DNA from: Pseudomonadota bacterium
GTDB lineage: Bacteria; Pseudomonadota; Gammaproteobacteria; Xanthomonadales; Xanthomonadaceae
DNA length: 64,000 nucleotides
Reading direction: 5' to 3'
NCBI GenBank assembly: GCA_023461075.1
Contig: JAEWNY010000076.1
Location: forward strand, 29,200 to 93,199
Positions 1 to 8,166 of the stretch are shown here, one piece after another (the first letter of the stretch is position 1; every line of letters starts with the position of its first letter). The notes below the pieces were generated by a model. That model had not been told where the DNA came from. It ran no database searches and was given only the letters and a program-made list of their open reading frames with translations. Both the position numbers and the translations under genes were made by a program.

Positions 1-1087
1 GCTTGCGGCTGCCCTCGGCGTTGCTCGGGGTGATGCCGGCGGCGGTCAGCAACGCGGCGATGCGCAGGCCTTCGGCCGGCACCACCACGTCCTGCAGCGG
101 CAGGTTGGCGATGTCGCCCTCGCCGCGCACCGCCGCATGCCAGCCGGCGACCGCGGTGTCGGCGGCGGCATCGTCGTGGAAACGCGTTGCGAGTTCGCGC
201 GCCAGTCGCAATTTCACGTCGCGGGGGTTGAGCGCGCCGGCCTCGATTTCGTCGCGCAGGCGCTTCGCCTCGTCGATGGAAATGTCGAAGCTGAGCAGGT
301 CGATCCACTTCCACATCAGCTCATCGCCGATCTTCATGGTTTTGGTGACGATGTCGATCGCCGGCTCGTCGATGCCGATGTAGTTGCCGAGCGACTTCGA
401 CATTTTCTGCACGCCATCGATGCCTTCGAGGAGCGGCATCGTCAACACGATCTGCGCCTTCTGCCCCGCCCCTTCCTGCAGCGCGCGGCCCATCAACAGG
501 TTGAACTTCTGGTCGGTGCCGCCGAGTTCGACATCGCTCTCCAGCGCCACCGAGTCGTAGCCCTGCGCCAGCGGGTAGAGGAATTCGTGGATCGAGATCG
601 GTTGCTGCGATGCATAGCGCTTGGCGAAGTCGTCGCGCTCGAGCATGCGCGCAACGGTCAACTGGCCGGCCAGCCGCACCATGTCGGCAGCGGTCATCTT
701 GTCGAACCACTCGCTGTTGAAGCGCAGTTCGGTTTTCTCGCGGTCGAGGATCTTGAACACCTGCGTGGCGTAGGTCTCGGCATTGCGCATCACGTCCTCG
801 CGGGTCAGCGGCTTGCGGGTGGCGTTCTTGCCGGTCGGGTCGCCGATCATTCCGGTGAAATCGCCGATCAGGAAGATCACCTGGTGGCCCAGGTCCTGGA
901 ACTGGCGCAGCTTGTTGATCAGCACGGTGTGGCCGAGGTGCAGGTCCGGTGCGGTCGGGTCGAAGCCGGCCTTGATCCGCAGGGGACGCGCTTCCTTGAG
1001 GCGCGACTCCAGTTCGTCGCGCTTGAGCAGTTCGTCACTGCCGCGGGCGATCAGGTCGAGGGCTTGCTGGAGGGGAGCTTGGGACAC
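1..1087 (-). CDS. tyrS: Tyrosyl-tRNA synthetase, C-terminal end outside the window
   Basis: Class I aminoacyl-tRNA synthetase that charges tRNA-Tyr in the cytoplasm. The 362 codons visible read as a TyrRS of the type with an HLGH version of the HIGH motif (residues 50-53) and an intact KMSKS loop (residues 228-232). The last visible residues are the start of the C-terminal S4-like RNA-binding domain, so roughly 40 residues are missing beyond base 1. I chose the GTG at 1087-1085 because an AGGAA ribosome-binding site lies about 7 bases upstream and the protein begins at the family's usual place. It is divergent from the M23 peptidase gene, an order (tyrS, M23 peptidase, anmK) that is common in gammaproteobacteria. 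Identity is secure; only the 3-prime end is unseen. Confidence 0.95.
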   Translation of the reverse strand, partial: MSQAPLQQALDLIARGSDELLKRDELESRLKEARPLRIKAGFDPTAPDLHLGHTVLINKLRQFQDLGHQVIFLIGDFTGMIGDPTGKNATRKPLTREDVMRNAETYATQVFKILDREKTELRFNSEWFDKMTAADMVRLAGQLTVARMLERDDFAKRYASQQPISIHEFLYPLAQGYDSVALESDVELGGTDQKFNLLMGRALQEGAGQKAQIVLTMPLLEGIDGVQKMSKSLGNYIGIDEPAIDIVTKTMKIGDELMWKWIDLLSFDISIDEAKRLRDEIEAGALNPRDVKLRLARELATRFHDDAAADTAVAGWHAAVRGEGDIANLPLQDVVVPAEGLRIAALLTAAGITPSNAEGSRK

Positions 1088-1180
1088 GGGAGTTTCCTGA
1101 ATACGCAGTATTGGCGGTGGCGAATGGTAAATCTTCCGTTAAATTTGACCTTCGCCAAAAAAGCCAACGAGATCAATGGT

Positions 1181-1209
1181 TTGACGCCGGCTTTTCAGGT
1201 CTTTATGGT
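1181..1209 (+). promoter_or_regulatory. Sigma-70 type promoter for the M23 peptidase gene
   Basis: TTGACG at 1181-1186, a 17-base spacer and TATGGT at 1204-1209 fit a vegetative promoter. It points at the peptidase start at 1251, giving a leader of about 35 bases. It lies in the tyrS/peptidase divergent gap. This is a match by eye and has not been tested. Confidence 0.5.
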
Positions 1210-1250
1210 ACCGCGCAGACATCGCCGTCACGTGGCGTGGAGATTGCTGA

Positions 1251-2720
1251 ATGAGCGCTTCCGGCTCGCGCGACATCCGACAAGACAAGTTGCGCGCGAC
1301 CCGCGCCGAAGCCCTGCAACGCTATGCGTTGCGCATCCCCACTTCACTCAATGGCCGCTGGTCGCGCCGGCAGTGGGCGCATGCCAGCCTGTTCGCCAGC
1401 ATCCTCGTCCTGCTTGGTGCGCTGGTGCCCGGCCTGGACCAGGCGCTGGCCCTGCCGCAGCATTCGCAGCGTGCATCGTTGGCATTGCCGTTGCCGCAGA
1501 TCGGGCCGAAGCAGGCCAAGGCCGGACCGACCCGCAAGGGCGACAGTTGGCAGGTGGTCAACGTGCGCGCAGGCGAGACCGCGGGCGCGATCTTCGAACA
1601 ACTGCAGATTCCGCAATCCGATCTGGCGCGCCTGCTCAAGTATCCCGGTGTCAACATGGAGATGCGCCGGCTGCGTCCGGGTGCCGAGATCGCGTTCGAC
1701 CTGCCGGCCGGCGGCCCGCTGCGCGGCTTCCGCTACACGCGGCTGGGCGAGAAAGTCGAGCTGGACCTGACCGGCGCGAAGATCACCGAGACCGCAGTGC
1801 CGCAGCAGGTCGACGTGCGCACGGTGGTGCTGTCGGGCAAGGTCGGCGATTCGCTGCTCGATTCCGCGCGCAAGGTCGGACTGACCTCGCAGAACCTCAA
1901 GGAGTTGACCGACGACATCTTCAAGTACGACGTCGATTTCGATTCCGATCTCGACCAGAACGATCGCTTCAGCGTGGTGGTCGACCAGACCTGGAAGGAC
2001 GGCAAGCTGGTCGATACCGGCCCGGTGCTGGCCGCCACCATCACCGCCGATGGCAAGCTGTTCTCCGGCTTCCTGTTCGAGCGCGAAGGCAAGCCGGGCT
2101 ATTACACCGCCGAAGGCCGTTCGCTGGAACGCGCCTTCATCCGCATGCCGATCCCGTATGCGCGGCTCTCGTCGGGCTTCGGTGGCCGTCGTCACCCGGT
2201 GCTGGGCAAGTTCCGCATGCACAAGGGCGTCGACTACGCCGCCGGCACCGGCACCCCGATCATGGCCGCCGGCGACGCCGTGGTGAAGTCGGTCGGCTGG
2301 CACAACGGCTACGGCAAGGCGGTCGAACTCTCGCACGGCGAAGGCAAGACCACGTTCTACGCGCACATGTCGCGCTTCGCCAGGATCCGCCCCGGCCAGC
2401 GCATCGTGCAGGGCACGGTGATCGGCTACGTCGGCAGCACCGGCATGTCGACCGGGCCACACCTGCACTACGAGTTCCGCGTCAACGGCGTGCATCGCAA
2501 TCCGCTGTCGATGATGCTGCCGCCGCCGGCTCCGCTGTCCGGCAGCCTGCTGGCCGAATTCCGCGGCGAGACCCGGCGCGCGCTGGGCAAGATCCGCGAA
2601 GTCGAGAACATCGTCTTCCAGGGCGAGGAAGAGCCGCAGCTGGCCGCCGTGCCGGCCAGACAGGGTGGCCGGCCGATGACGATACCCACGCAACAAGCCG
2701 CACGCGGCAAGCGCGGCTGA
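1251..2720 (+). CDS. Membrane-anchored M23 peptidoglycan DD-endopeptidase
   Basis: A 489-residue murein hydrolase of the M23/lysostaphin family, MepM-like, expected to cut peptide cross-links in the periplasm. It has a cytoplasmic N-terminus, one membrane segment at about residues 44-66, an OapA/LysM-like segment around 100-150, and an M23 domain from about 300 to 425. The zinc and catalytic residues are visible: H324 and D328 in HKGVD, and the HLH pair at H404 and H406. A proline-rich tail follows. The ATG at 1251 has GGAG about 9 bases upstream. It stands between tyrS and anmK, which ties it to wall growth and recycling. The family call is secure; whether it acts as an endopeptidase alone or needs an activator cannot be read from sequence. 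Confidence 0.93.
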   Translation: MSASGSRDIRQDKLRATRAEALQRYALRIPTSLNGRWSRRQWAHASLFASILVLLGALVPGLDQALALPQHSQRASLALPLPQIGPKQAKAGPTRKGDSWQVVNVRAGETAGAIFEQLQIPQSDLARLLKYPGVNMEMRRLRPGAEIAFDLPAGGPLRGFRYTRLGEKVELDLTGAKITETAVPQQVDVRTVVLSGKVGDSLLDSARKVGLTSQNLKELTDDIFKYDVDFDSDLDQNDRFSVVVDQTWKDGKLVDTGPVLAATITADGKLFSGFLFEREGKPGYYTAEGRSLERAFIRMPIPYARLSSGFGGRRHPVLGKFRMHKGVDYAAGTGTPIMAAGDAVVKSVGWHNGYGKAVELSHGEGKTTFYAHMSRFARIRPGQRIVQGTVIGYVGSTGMSTGPHLHYEFRVNGVHRNPLSMMLPPPAPLSGSLLAEFRGETRRALGKIREVENIVFQGEEEPQLAAVPARQGGRPMTIPTQQAARGKRG

Positions 2721-2750
2721 TCGACGTACCCGCATCACCGAAGCCGAAGT

Positions 2751-2776
2751 AACGCCGGCATGCGAGCCGGCGTTTT
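2751..2776 (+). terminator. Rho-independent terminator after the M23 peptidase gene
   Basis: A perfect 9-bp stem (AACGCCGGC at 2751-2759 with GCCGGCGTT at 2766-2774) around a 6-base loop, ending in a short T run. It starts 30 bases after the peptidase stop and ends about 30 bases before anmK, so anmK probably has its own promoter or depends on read-through. Confidence 0.8.
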
Positions 2777-2808
2777 CATTTGACCGGATCGCGCGGCACA
2801 CTGTGGCG

Positions 2809-3936
2809 ATGATCCCCTCGTCCAATCTTTACCTGGGCCTGATGTCCGGCACCAGCGCCGATGGCATCGATGCCGCGATCGTGCGTTTCGAAGGCGGTGC
2901 CGACGGCGCGCCGCTGCAGGCCGAAGTGGTCGCAGCGCGCACCCTGCCGTGGGACCCGGACGTGCGTGCAAGGCTGGTCTGGTTGGGCCAGGGCGGCGCG
3001 CTCGATTCGCTGGACGAACTCGGCGTACTCGATGCGCAGGTCGGCGAGGCGTTCGCCGAAGCCGCATTGGCGGTGCTGGCCGAAGCTGGCATCGATGCAG
3101 GCGAGATCGCCGCGATCGGCTCGCACGGGCAGACCGTGCGCCATCGCCCCTACGAGACGCATCCTTTCTCGCTGCAGATCGGCGATGCCGGGCGCATCGT
3201 CGAGCGCAGCGGCATCACCACCGTCGCCGATTTCCGCCGCCGCGACATCGCCGCCGGCGGCCACGGTGCGCCGCTGTTGCCCGCCCTGCATCACGCCCTG
3301 CTGCACGATGCCGGTGAGGATCGCGCGGTGCTCAACCTGGGCGGCATCGCCAACCTCACCCTGTTGCCGAAGGCGGGCGACGTGCGTGGCTTCGACACCG
3401 GCCCGGCCAATGCATTGATGGACCTGTGGTGCCACGAGCACAGCGGTCGGCCCTATGACGAGGGCGGCGCCTGGGGCGCGACCGGACAGGTTGACGACGC
3501 CCTGCTGGAGCGCCTGCTGGCCGATCCCTGGTTCGCCGCGCCGCCGCCGAAAAGCAGTGGCCGCGAGCATTTCCAGCGCGCATGGCTGGCGCCGAAGTTG
3601 AAGGGCGACGAATTGGCCGTCGATGTGCAGGCCAGCCTGCGCGAACTCACCGCGCGCACCATCGCCGATGCGCTGCGCGCCACCCAGCGCGACACCCGGC
3701 GATTGCTGGTCTGCGGTGGCGGCGTGCACAACCCGGTGTTGATGCAGGCGTTGCGTAACGCGATGCCGGGCATGGTGGTGCAGTCCACCGCGGAACACGG
3801 CATCGACCCGGATCACGTCGAGGCGATGGGTTTCGCCTGGTTGGCGCGACAGACGCTGCTGGGCCGCCCCGGCAACTTGGCCTCGGTCACCGGCGCGGCG
3901 GGTCCGCGCGTGCTAGGAGCGATCTATCCGGCGTGA
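2809..3936 (+). CDS. anmK: Anhydro-N-acetylmuramic acid kinase
   Basis: Phosphorylates and opens 1,6-anhydro-MurNAc to MurNAc-6-phosphate, returning cell-wall sugar to the precursor pool in the cytoplasm. The N-terminus carries the family signature [11 protein letters not shown], followed by an ASKHA-type fold with GSHGQT, GGIANLT and FDTGPAN motifs and a C-terminal GGGVHN segment. At 375 residues it has the normal length. The ATG at 2809 and an in-frame GTG at 2803 are both possible; neither has a clear ribosome-binding site, and 2809 places the signature at the usual distance. It converges on ampG, the permease that imports its substrate's precursors. Confidence 0.97.
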   Translation: MIPSSNLYLGLMSGTSADGIDAAIVRFEGGADGAPLQAEVVAARTLPWDPDVRARLVWLGQGGALDSLDELGVLDAQVGEAFAEAALAVLAEAGIDAGEIAAIGSHGQTVRHRPYETHPFSLQIGDAGRIVERSGITTVADFRRRDIAAGGHGAPLLPALHHALLHDAGEDRAVLNLGGIANLTLLPKAGDVRGFDTGPANALMDLWCHEHSGRPYDEGGAWGATGQVDDALLERLLADPWFAAPPPKSSGREHFQRAWLAPKLKGDELAVDVQASLRELTARTIADALRATQRDTRRLLVCGGGVHNPVLMQALRNAMPGMVVQSTAEHGIDPDHVEAMGFAWLARQTLLGRPGNLASVTGAAGPRVLGAIYPA

Positions 3937-4042
3937 GCGGGCTGCGGGCGCGGATCGCCGCGCCGGCCCGGTTCCAAGGCGTGGTTTCGTGATTTTCGTA
4001 GCACCCGGCGTGCGGCGTCGGTGCATCGCGCCGCCGATCCCC

Positions 4043-5392
4043 TCAACCGGAATCGGCTCCGGGCGGCGCCTTGACGCTGCGCGCGGATTCCTCGTCATCG
4101 CCCATGTGGATGCGCGGCAGCATCCAGAAGAACAGCAGCACGGCCGGGATCGCGACCAATGTCGTGATCCAGAAGTAGGTGCCGTAGCCGGTCTGCTCGA
4201 CGATGCCGCCGGACACTGCACTGAGCAGCTTGCCGGGCAGCATCACCAGCGAGGAGAACAGGGCGAATTGCGTGGCCGAGAAGCGCTGGTTGACCAGGGC
4301 GGTCAGGAACGCGGAAAGCGTCGTGCCCTGGAAGCCCTGCGACAGATTGTCCACGGAGATCGCGAGCGTGAGCTTGCCGAGGTCGCCGTTCGCGCCCTCC
4401 AGCCAGACGAAGATGAGGTTGCTGATCGCGCCCAGCACCACGCCGACCAGCAGCGGCCATCGAACGCCCCAGCGCGCGATGGCGATGCCGGCCAGGAACA
4501 CCCCGGCAATGCCGATCCACACGCCGTAGACCTTGCTGATCGCGCCGATTTCGGTCTTGGTATAGCCCTGGTCGATGTAGAACGGGGCCATGATGCCGCC
4601 GCCGAGCGACTGGTCGGACACCTTGGCCAGCAGGATGAAGGCGAGCAGGCCGACAGCGAGCGTCGGCCCGAAGCGGCGGAAGAAATCGGCGAACGGCTCC
4701 ACCACGCCTTCGCGCAGTCCTTGGCTCCAGTTCTCGGTCTTGACCCGCAGCACGTCCGGCTCGCGCGCGAAGAACACCGCAGCCACCGGGATCAGCATCA
4801 CCAGCGCCATCGCCCGATAGACCATCGGCCACGGCAGGTGGTCGGCCAGCACCAGCGCCAGCGCGCCGGTGATGATCAGCGCGATGCGATAGCCGAGCGA
4901 ATAGGTGGAGAGCAGCGCGCCCTGCTCCTTGCGCGGCGCGATCTCCACGCGATACGCATCCACGCCGATGTCCAGCGTCGCCCCGGCAAACGCCGCCCCC
5001 AGCGTCACCCAGACGAACGGCGCGAGGCGATCGGGGGTCAGCTGCGCCATCACCAGCAATGCCGCGATCACCAGCAGCAGCGCGAGCAGGATCCAGCCGC
5101 GGCGCAGGCCCAGCCGCCCGAACAGCGGCAAGCGCCAGCGATCGACCAGCGGCGCCCACAGGAACTTCAGCGTGTAGGCCAGGCCGGCGCTGGCGATCAG
5201 GGTGATCGACTTCAGGTCGATGTCGTTGTCCTTCAACCAGTACGCCAGGGTGCCGGCGACCAGCAGGAACGGCAGGCCGGAGGCGAAGCCGAAGAAGAAC
5301 ATCGTCCACGCCGCCGGCTGCGTGAACGCCTTCCACACCGAGGGCCTGGCCGGCTTGGCCGGCATTTCGGGTTGCGCTTGCACGTCGCTCAT
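4043..5392 (-). CDS. ampG: AmpG-family muropeptide permease (MFS)
   Basis: Inner-membrane major-facilitator transporter of 449 residues. In this family it imports GlcNAc-anhydroMurNAc peptides from the periplasm for recycling. About 12-14 hydrophobic segments are visible, beginning near residue 32 with the FFFGFASGLPFLL segment typical of AmpG, then the TLDIGVDAYRVE segment. The start lies only 7 bases after the xthA stop, so xthA and ampG are probably one transcript. anmK lies just downstream on the opposite strand, and together they cover uptake and use of anhydro-muropeptides. No ampD or nagZ is visible here. A different MFS substrate cannot be excluded, but the sequence and context both fit AmpG. 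Confidence 0.9.
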   Translation of the reverse strand: MSDVQAQPEMPAKPARPSVWKAFTQPAAWTMFFFGFASGLPFLLVAGTLAYWLKDNDIDLKSITLIASAGLAYTLKFLWAPLVDRWRLPLFGRLGLRRGWILLALLLVIAALLVMAQLTPDRLAPFVWVTLGAAFAGATLDIGVDAYRVEIAPRKEQGALLSTYSLGYRIALIITGALALVLADHLPWPMVYRAMALVMLIPVAAVFFAREPDVLRVKTENWSQGLREGVVEPFADFFRRFGPTLAVGLLAFILLAKVSDQSLGGGIMAPFYIDQGYTKTEIGAISKVYGVWIGIAGVFLAGIAIARWGVRWPLLVGVVLGAISNLIFVWLEGANGDLGKLTLAISVDNLSQGFQGTTLSAFLTALVNQRFSATQFALFSSLVMLPGKLLSAVSGGIVEQTGYGTYFWITTLVAIPAVLLFFWMLPRIHMGDDEESARSVKAPPGADSG

Positions 5393-5399
5393 CGGCGTC

Positions 5400-6224
5400 T
5401 CAGAAGGGGTGGTCGTAATCGACCAGGTAGGGCGCGTGGTCGGAGAATTTCGGTTCGGGGAAGATCGTCGCAGCGCGGATCTTCTTCGCCAGTTTCGGCG
5501 TCACCAGTTGGTAGTCGATGCGCCATCCGACGTTGTTCGCGCGGGCGGCGCCGCGCTGGCTCCACCAGCTGTATTCGACCGCATCGGGCTTGGCCACGCG
5601 GAAGGAATCCTTCCAGCCACTCTTGCGCGGGGCACTCAGGCCATCGTGGTGCTCGTCGTCGATCATCGAAGAGAGCCAACTGCGCTCGTGCGGAAGGCAG
5701 CCGGAGTTCTTCTGGTTGCCGGTCCAGTTCTTGATGTCATTGCGGGTGCGCACGATGTTCCAGTCGCCGCACAGCACGTACTCGCGGCCACTGGCCAGCC
5801 ACTCGTCCAGGATCGGTGCCAACCACTGCATCACGTCTTCCTTGACGCCCTGGCGCAGCTCGCCGGAACTGCCGGAGGGGATGTAGAAACTCACCACCGA
5901 GAGATTGCCGAAGCGGGCCTCGATGTAACGGCCCTCTTCATCGAAATCGGCACGTCCCAGCGCGGTGCGGACTTCATCGGGTTCACGGCGGCTGTAGATC
6001 GCCACGCCGCTGTAACCCTTCTTGACCGTCGAATCGCGGAAGTACGCGTGGTAGCCCCGCGGCAGGAATTGCTTGTCCAGCGCCGGCGTGCCGCGCAACT
6101 GGTGTTCCTGCGCCTTGGTTTCCTGCACGCACATGACATCGACATCCTGCAGGCGAAACCAGTCGAAGAAGCCCTTGCTCGCCGCCGAACGCAGGCCATT
6201 GGCGTTGAAACTGAGGATGCGCAT
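5400..6224 (-). CDS. xthA: Exodeoxyribonuclease III
   Basis: Metal-dependent 3-to-5-prime exonuclease and AP endonuclease of base-excision repair, 274 residues. The endonuclease/exonuclease/phosphatase fold residues are all present: N in SFNANGL, E in QETKAQ, Y in the YHAYF region, GDWNI with D and N, the RIDYQL segment, and the SDHAPY histidine. I start at the ATG at 6224, giving MRILSFNANGL, preceded by GGAG, rather than the longer frame upstream. It sits head-to-head with the GNAT-pyrE pair, the place that pseudomonads give to crc, a catalytically dead ExoIII relative next to pyrE. Here the catalytic residues are kept, so this should be an active nuclease. Confidence 0.95.
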   Translation of the reverse strand: MRILSFNANGLRSAASKGFFDWFRLQDVDVMCVQETKAQEHQLRGTPALDKQFLPRGYHAYFRDSTVKKGYSGVAIYSRREPDEVRTALGRADFDEEGRYIEARFGNLSVVSFYIPSGSSGELRQGVKEDVMQWLAPILDEWLASGREYVLCGDWNIVRTRNDIKNWTGNQKNSGCLPHERSWLSSMIDDEHHDGLSAPRKSGWKDSFRVAKPDAVEYSWWSQRGAARANNVGWRIDYQLVTPKLAKKIRAATIFPEPKFSDHAPYLVDYDHPF

Positions 6225-6250
6225 GCGCTCTCCGGCGGGGATGTGGGACG

Positions 6251-6793
6251 ATGATAGCAACCGCAGAAACACTCCTTCCGATGCCACCTCCCGTGCTGAT
6301 CCATGTCGCCCCGGTCACTCCGACCCTGGCCTCCGGCGTGCGCGCGGTGCAGGTCTCGGCCGAGCAGGCCGCGTTCGTCGGCAACACCGCGTTCAACCTG
6401 CTCGATGCCCAATCCGACCCGGCGTCTGAGCCGATGGCGATCCTTGCCAACGGTCGGGTAATCGGCTTCTACCGGCTGGATTTCGCCCCGCGTTCGGTGG
6501 TCGGCCGCGATCTGGGCACCCCGCACGCGGGCATCCGCGCGTTCTGCCTGGACCGTGCGCAACAAGGCCACGGCTACGGCATGCGCGCGGCCATCGCGAT
6601 GGCCAACGATCTTGCGCGCCGTCATCGCGACCGGCGCATGCTGGTGCTCGCCGTGCATTGCTGCAACCGGATCGCCATCGCCACCTACCAGCGGGCCGGT
6701 TTCCTCCACAATGGCCACTACCTGCCGGGCGGACGCGCCGGCCTGCAGCAGGTGATGCTCCGGTTTCAACCCGCAACCCAGCCCGCCACATGA
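6251..6793 (+). CDS. GNAT-family N-acetyltransferase
   Basis: A 180-residue acetyl-CoA-dependent transferase with one GNAT fold. The CoA-binding segment reads QQGHGYG near residues 103-109, followed by the YQRAGF motif common near the end of these folds. The substrate cannot be inferred. The stop overlaps the pyrE start by four bases (ATGA), so the two are probably co-translated. The start is uncertain: ATG 6251 leaves only 26 bases to xthA, and ATG 6281 or GTG 6293 would leave room for a promoter. Confidence 0.8.
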   Translation: MIATAETLLPMPPPVLIHVAPVTPTLASGVRAVQVSAEQAAFVGNTAFNLLDAQSDPASEPMAILANGRVIGFYRLDFAPRSVVGRDLGTPHAGIRAFCLDRAQQGHGYGMRAAIAMANDLARRHRDRRMLVLAVHCCNRIAIATYQRAGFLHNGHYLPGGRAGLQQVMLRFQPATQPAT

Positions 6794-7440
6794 CTGACCA
6801 TCGCACCCGTTTCCTCGAAGCCGCCCTTGCCGCGGACGCCCTGCGCTTCGGCGAATTCACCCTGAAGTCCGGCCGCGACAGCCCGTACTTCTTCAACGCC
6901 GGCCGCTTCGATTCCGGTGCGGCGCTCACCGCGCTGGGACGCGCGTATGCCGATGCGATCAGCGAAAGCCGCATCGGTTTCGATCTGCTATTCGGGCCGG
7001 CCTACAAGGGCATTCCGCTGGCCACTGCGGTGGCCTGCGCGATGGCCGCCGACGGCCGCGACATCCCGGTGGCCTTCAACCGCAAGGAGGCGAAGGCGCA
7101 TGGCGAAGGCGGCAGGCTGATCGGCGCGCCGATGGCCGGCCGCCGCGTGTTGATCGTCGATGACGTGATCACCGCCGGCACCGCGATCCGCGAGGCGCTG
7201 GGTTTGATCGCCGACGCCGGGGGACAGGTGGCGGGGATCGTCATTGGCCTGGACCGCCAGGAAGTGGTGCGCGAGGGCGATCCGCGCTCGGCCGCGCAGG
7301 CGGTCGGCCAGGAACACGGCATTCCCGTCGTGGCGGTCGCGACGCTCTCGGACCTGCTAGATTTCTCCACCCGGCGGCCGGATCTGGCGGCATGGCGCGA
7401 TGCGCTGGCCGGTTATCGCCAGCGCTACGGCGCCGCCTGA
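6790..7440 (+). CDS. pyrE: Orotate phosphoribosyltransferase
   Basis: Transfers the phosphoribosyl group of PRPP to orotate in pyrimidine synthesis. The 216 residues include the N-terminal FTLKSGRDSPYFFNAG substrate segment, the FGPAYKGIPLA loop, the AFNRKEAK catalytic lysine loop, and the PRPP-binding motif VLIVDDVITAGTA at about 120-132. The ATG overlaps the GNAT stop, which supports this start over longer frames. Function is secure. Confidence 0.97.
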   Translation: MTDHRTRFLEAALAADALRFGEFTLKSGRDSPYFFNAGRFDSGAALTALGRAYADAISESRIGFDLLFGPAYKGIPLATAVACAMAADGRDIPVAFNRKEAKAHGEGGRLIGAPMAGRRVLIVDDVITAGTAIREALGLIADAGGQVAGIVIGLDRQEVVREGDPRSAAQAVGQEHGIPVVAVATLSDLLDFSTRRPDLAAWRDALAGYRQRYGAA

Positions 7441-7463
7441 CGGGTCAATACGGGGAAATCGAA

Positions 7464-8162
7464 ATGAAAGCGCTTCAACGCAGTGGCCTTGCCATCGCGC
7501 TCCTGGCCACCGCCTCCACCGTCATGGCCCAGAAATCCGAACCACAGAAGAAGCTCTATTGCTGGGATGAAGGCGGCCGCCGCGTGTGTGGTGACGCGCT
7601 GCCCGCATCCGCCCTCGACAAGGCGCGCACCGAGGTCAGCAGCCGCAGCGGCTTGGCCGGCAACCGCATCGACCGGGCATTGACCGAGCAGGAGCGCCAG
7701 GCACTTGCCGAGCGGCAGGCCGTCGCCGCCGCCGATGCCGAGGTGCTCGCCGCGGAACATCGCCGCGACTTGGCCTTGGCCGAATCCTACGATTCCGAGC
7801 AAGCCCTGCGTGATGCCTTCAAGATCCGCTACGAGATCACCGACGAAGGCTTGAAGACCACGCGCATGGGTATCGACAACCAGCGCAGGGTGCTGTTGCA
7901 GTTGCTCAACGCCGCCGCCAACGCCGAGCTGAAGGGCGGCAACGTGCCCGCCAAACTGGCCCGGAACGTCCAGACCCAACGCATCGCGGTGGTCGATGCG
8001 AGTCGCGCGCACCGGATCCTGGAAGAGGAGCGCTCGGCGCTGGATACGCAACTGGCCGAAGCGATCGCCCGCTATCGCAAGGCCAAGGGCATTGCCTCGC
8101 CCGACGAAGCCGCGCCGGCCAGCCCGGCGACACCGTCATCGACGACGGCGCCGGCCGGCTGA
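7464..8162 (+). CDS. Secreted DUF4124-like protein of unknown function
   Basis: A 232-residue exported protein. It has a signal peptide (basic start, hydrophobic core, cleavage after VMA near residue 21), then a LYCWDEGGRRVCGD segment that resembles the short DUF4124 domain common in xanthomonads, here with two cysteines that could pair. The rest is alanine- and charge-rich and predicted helical or coiled (about 70-205), ending in a Pro/Ala/Thr tail. The ATG at 7464 has a purine-rich GGGGAA just upstream and lies 23 bases after pyrE, so it may share that transcript. I do not recognise a function; a periplasmic structural or scaffold role would be a guess. Confidence 0.7.
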   Translation: MKALQRSGLAIALLATASTVMAQKSEPQKKLYCWDEGGRRVCGDALPASALDKARTEVSSRSGLAGNRIDRALTEQERQALAERQAVAAADAEVLAAEHRRDLALAESYDSEQALRDAFKIRYEITDEGLKTTRMGIDNQRRVLLQLLNAAANAELKGGNVPAKLARNVQTQRIAVVDASRAHRILEEERSALDTQLAEAIARYRKAKGIASPDEAAPASPATPSSTTAPAG

Positions 8163-8166
8163 TCCG

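Noticed and set aside
137..2752. An 871-codon plus-strand frame crossing tyrS and the M23 gene
   Set aside because: It is antisense to tyrS, passes through the divergent promoter, then continues out of frame in the M23 gene. No real protein would span this.
3947..3964. Hairpin between anmK and ampG as a terminator
   Set aside because: GGCGCGG-ATCG-CCGCGCC is a perfect 7-bp stem, but no T run follows on either strand.
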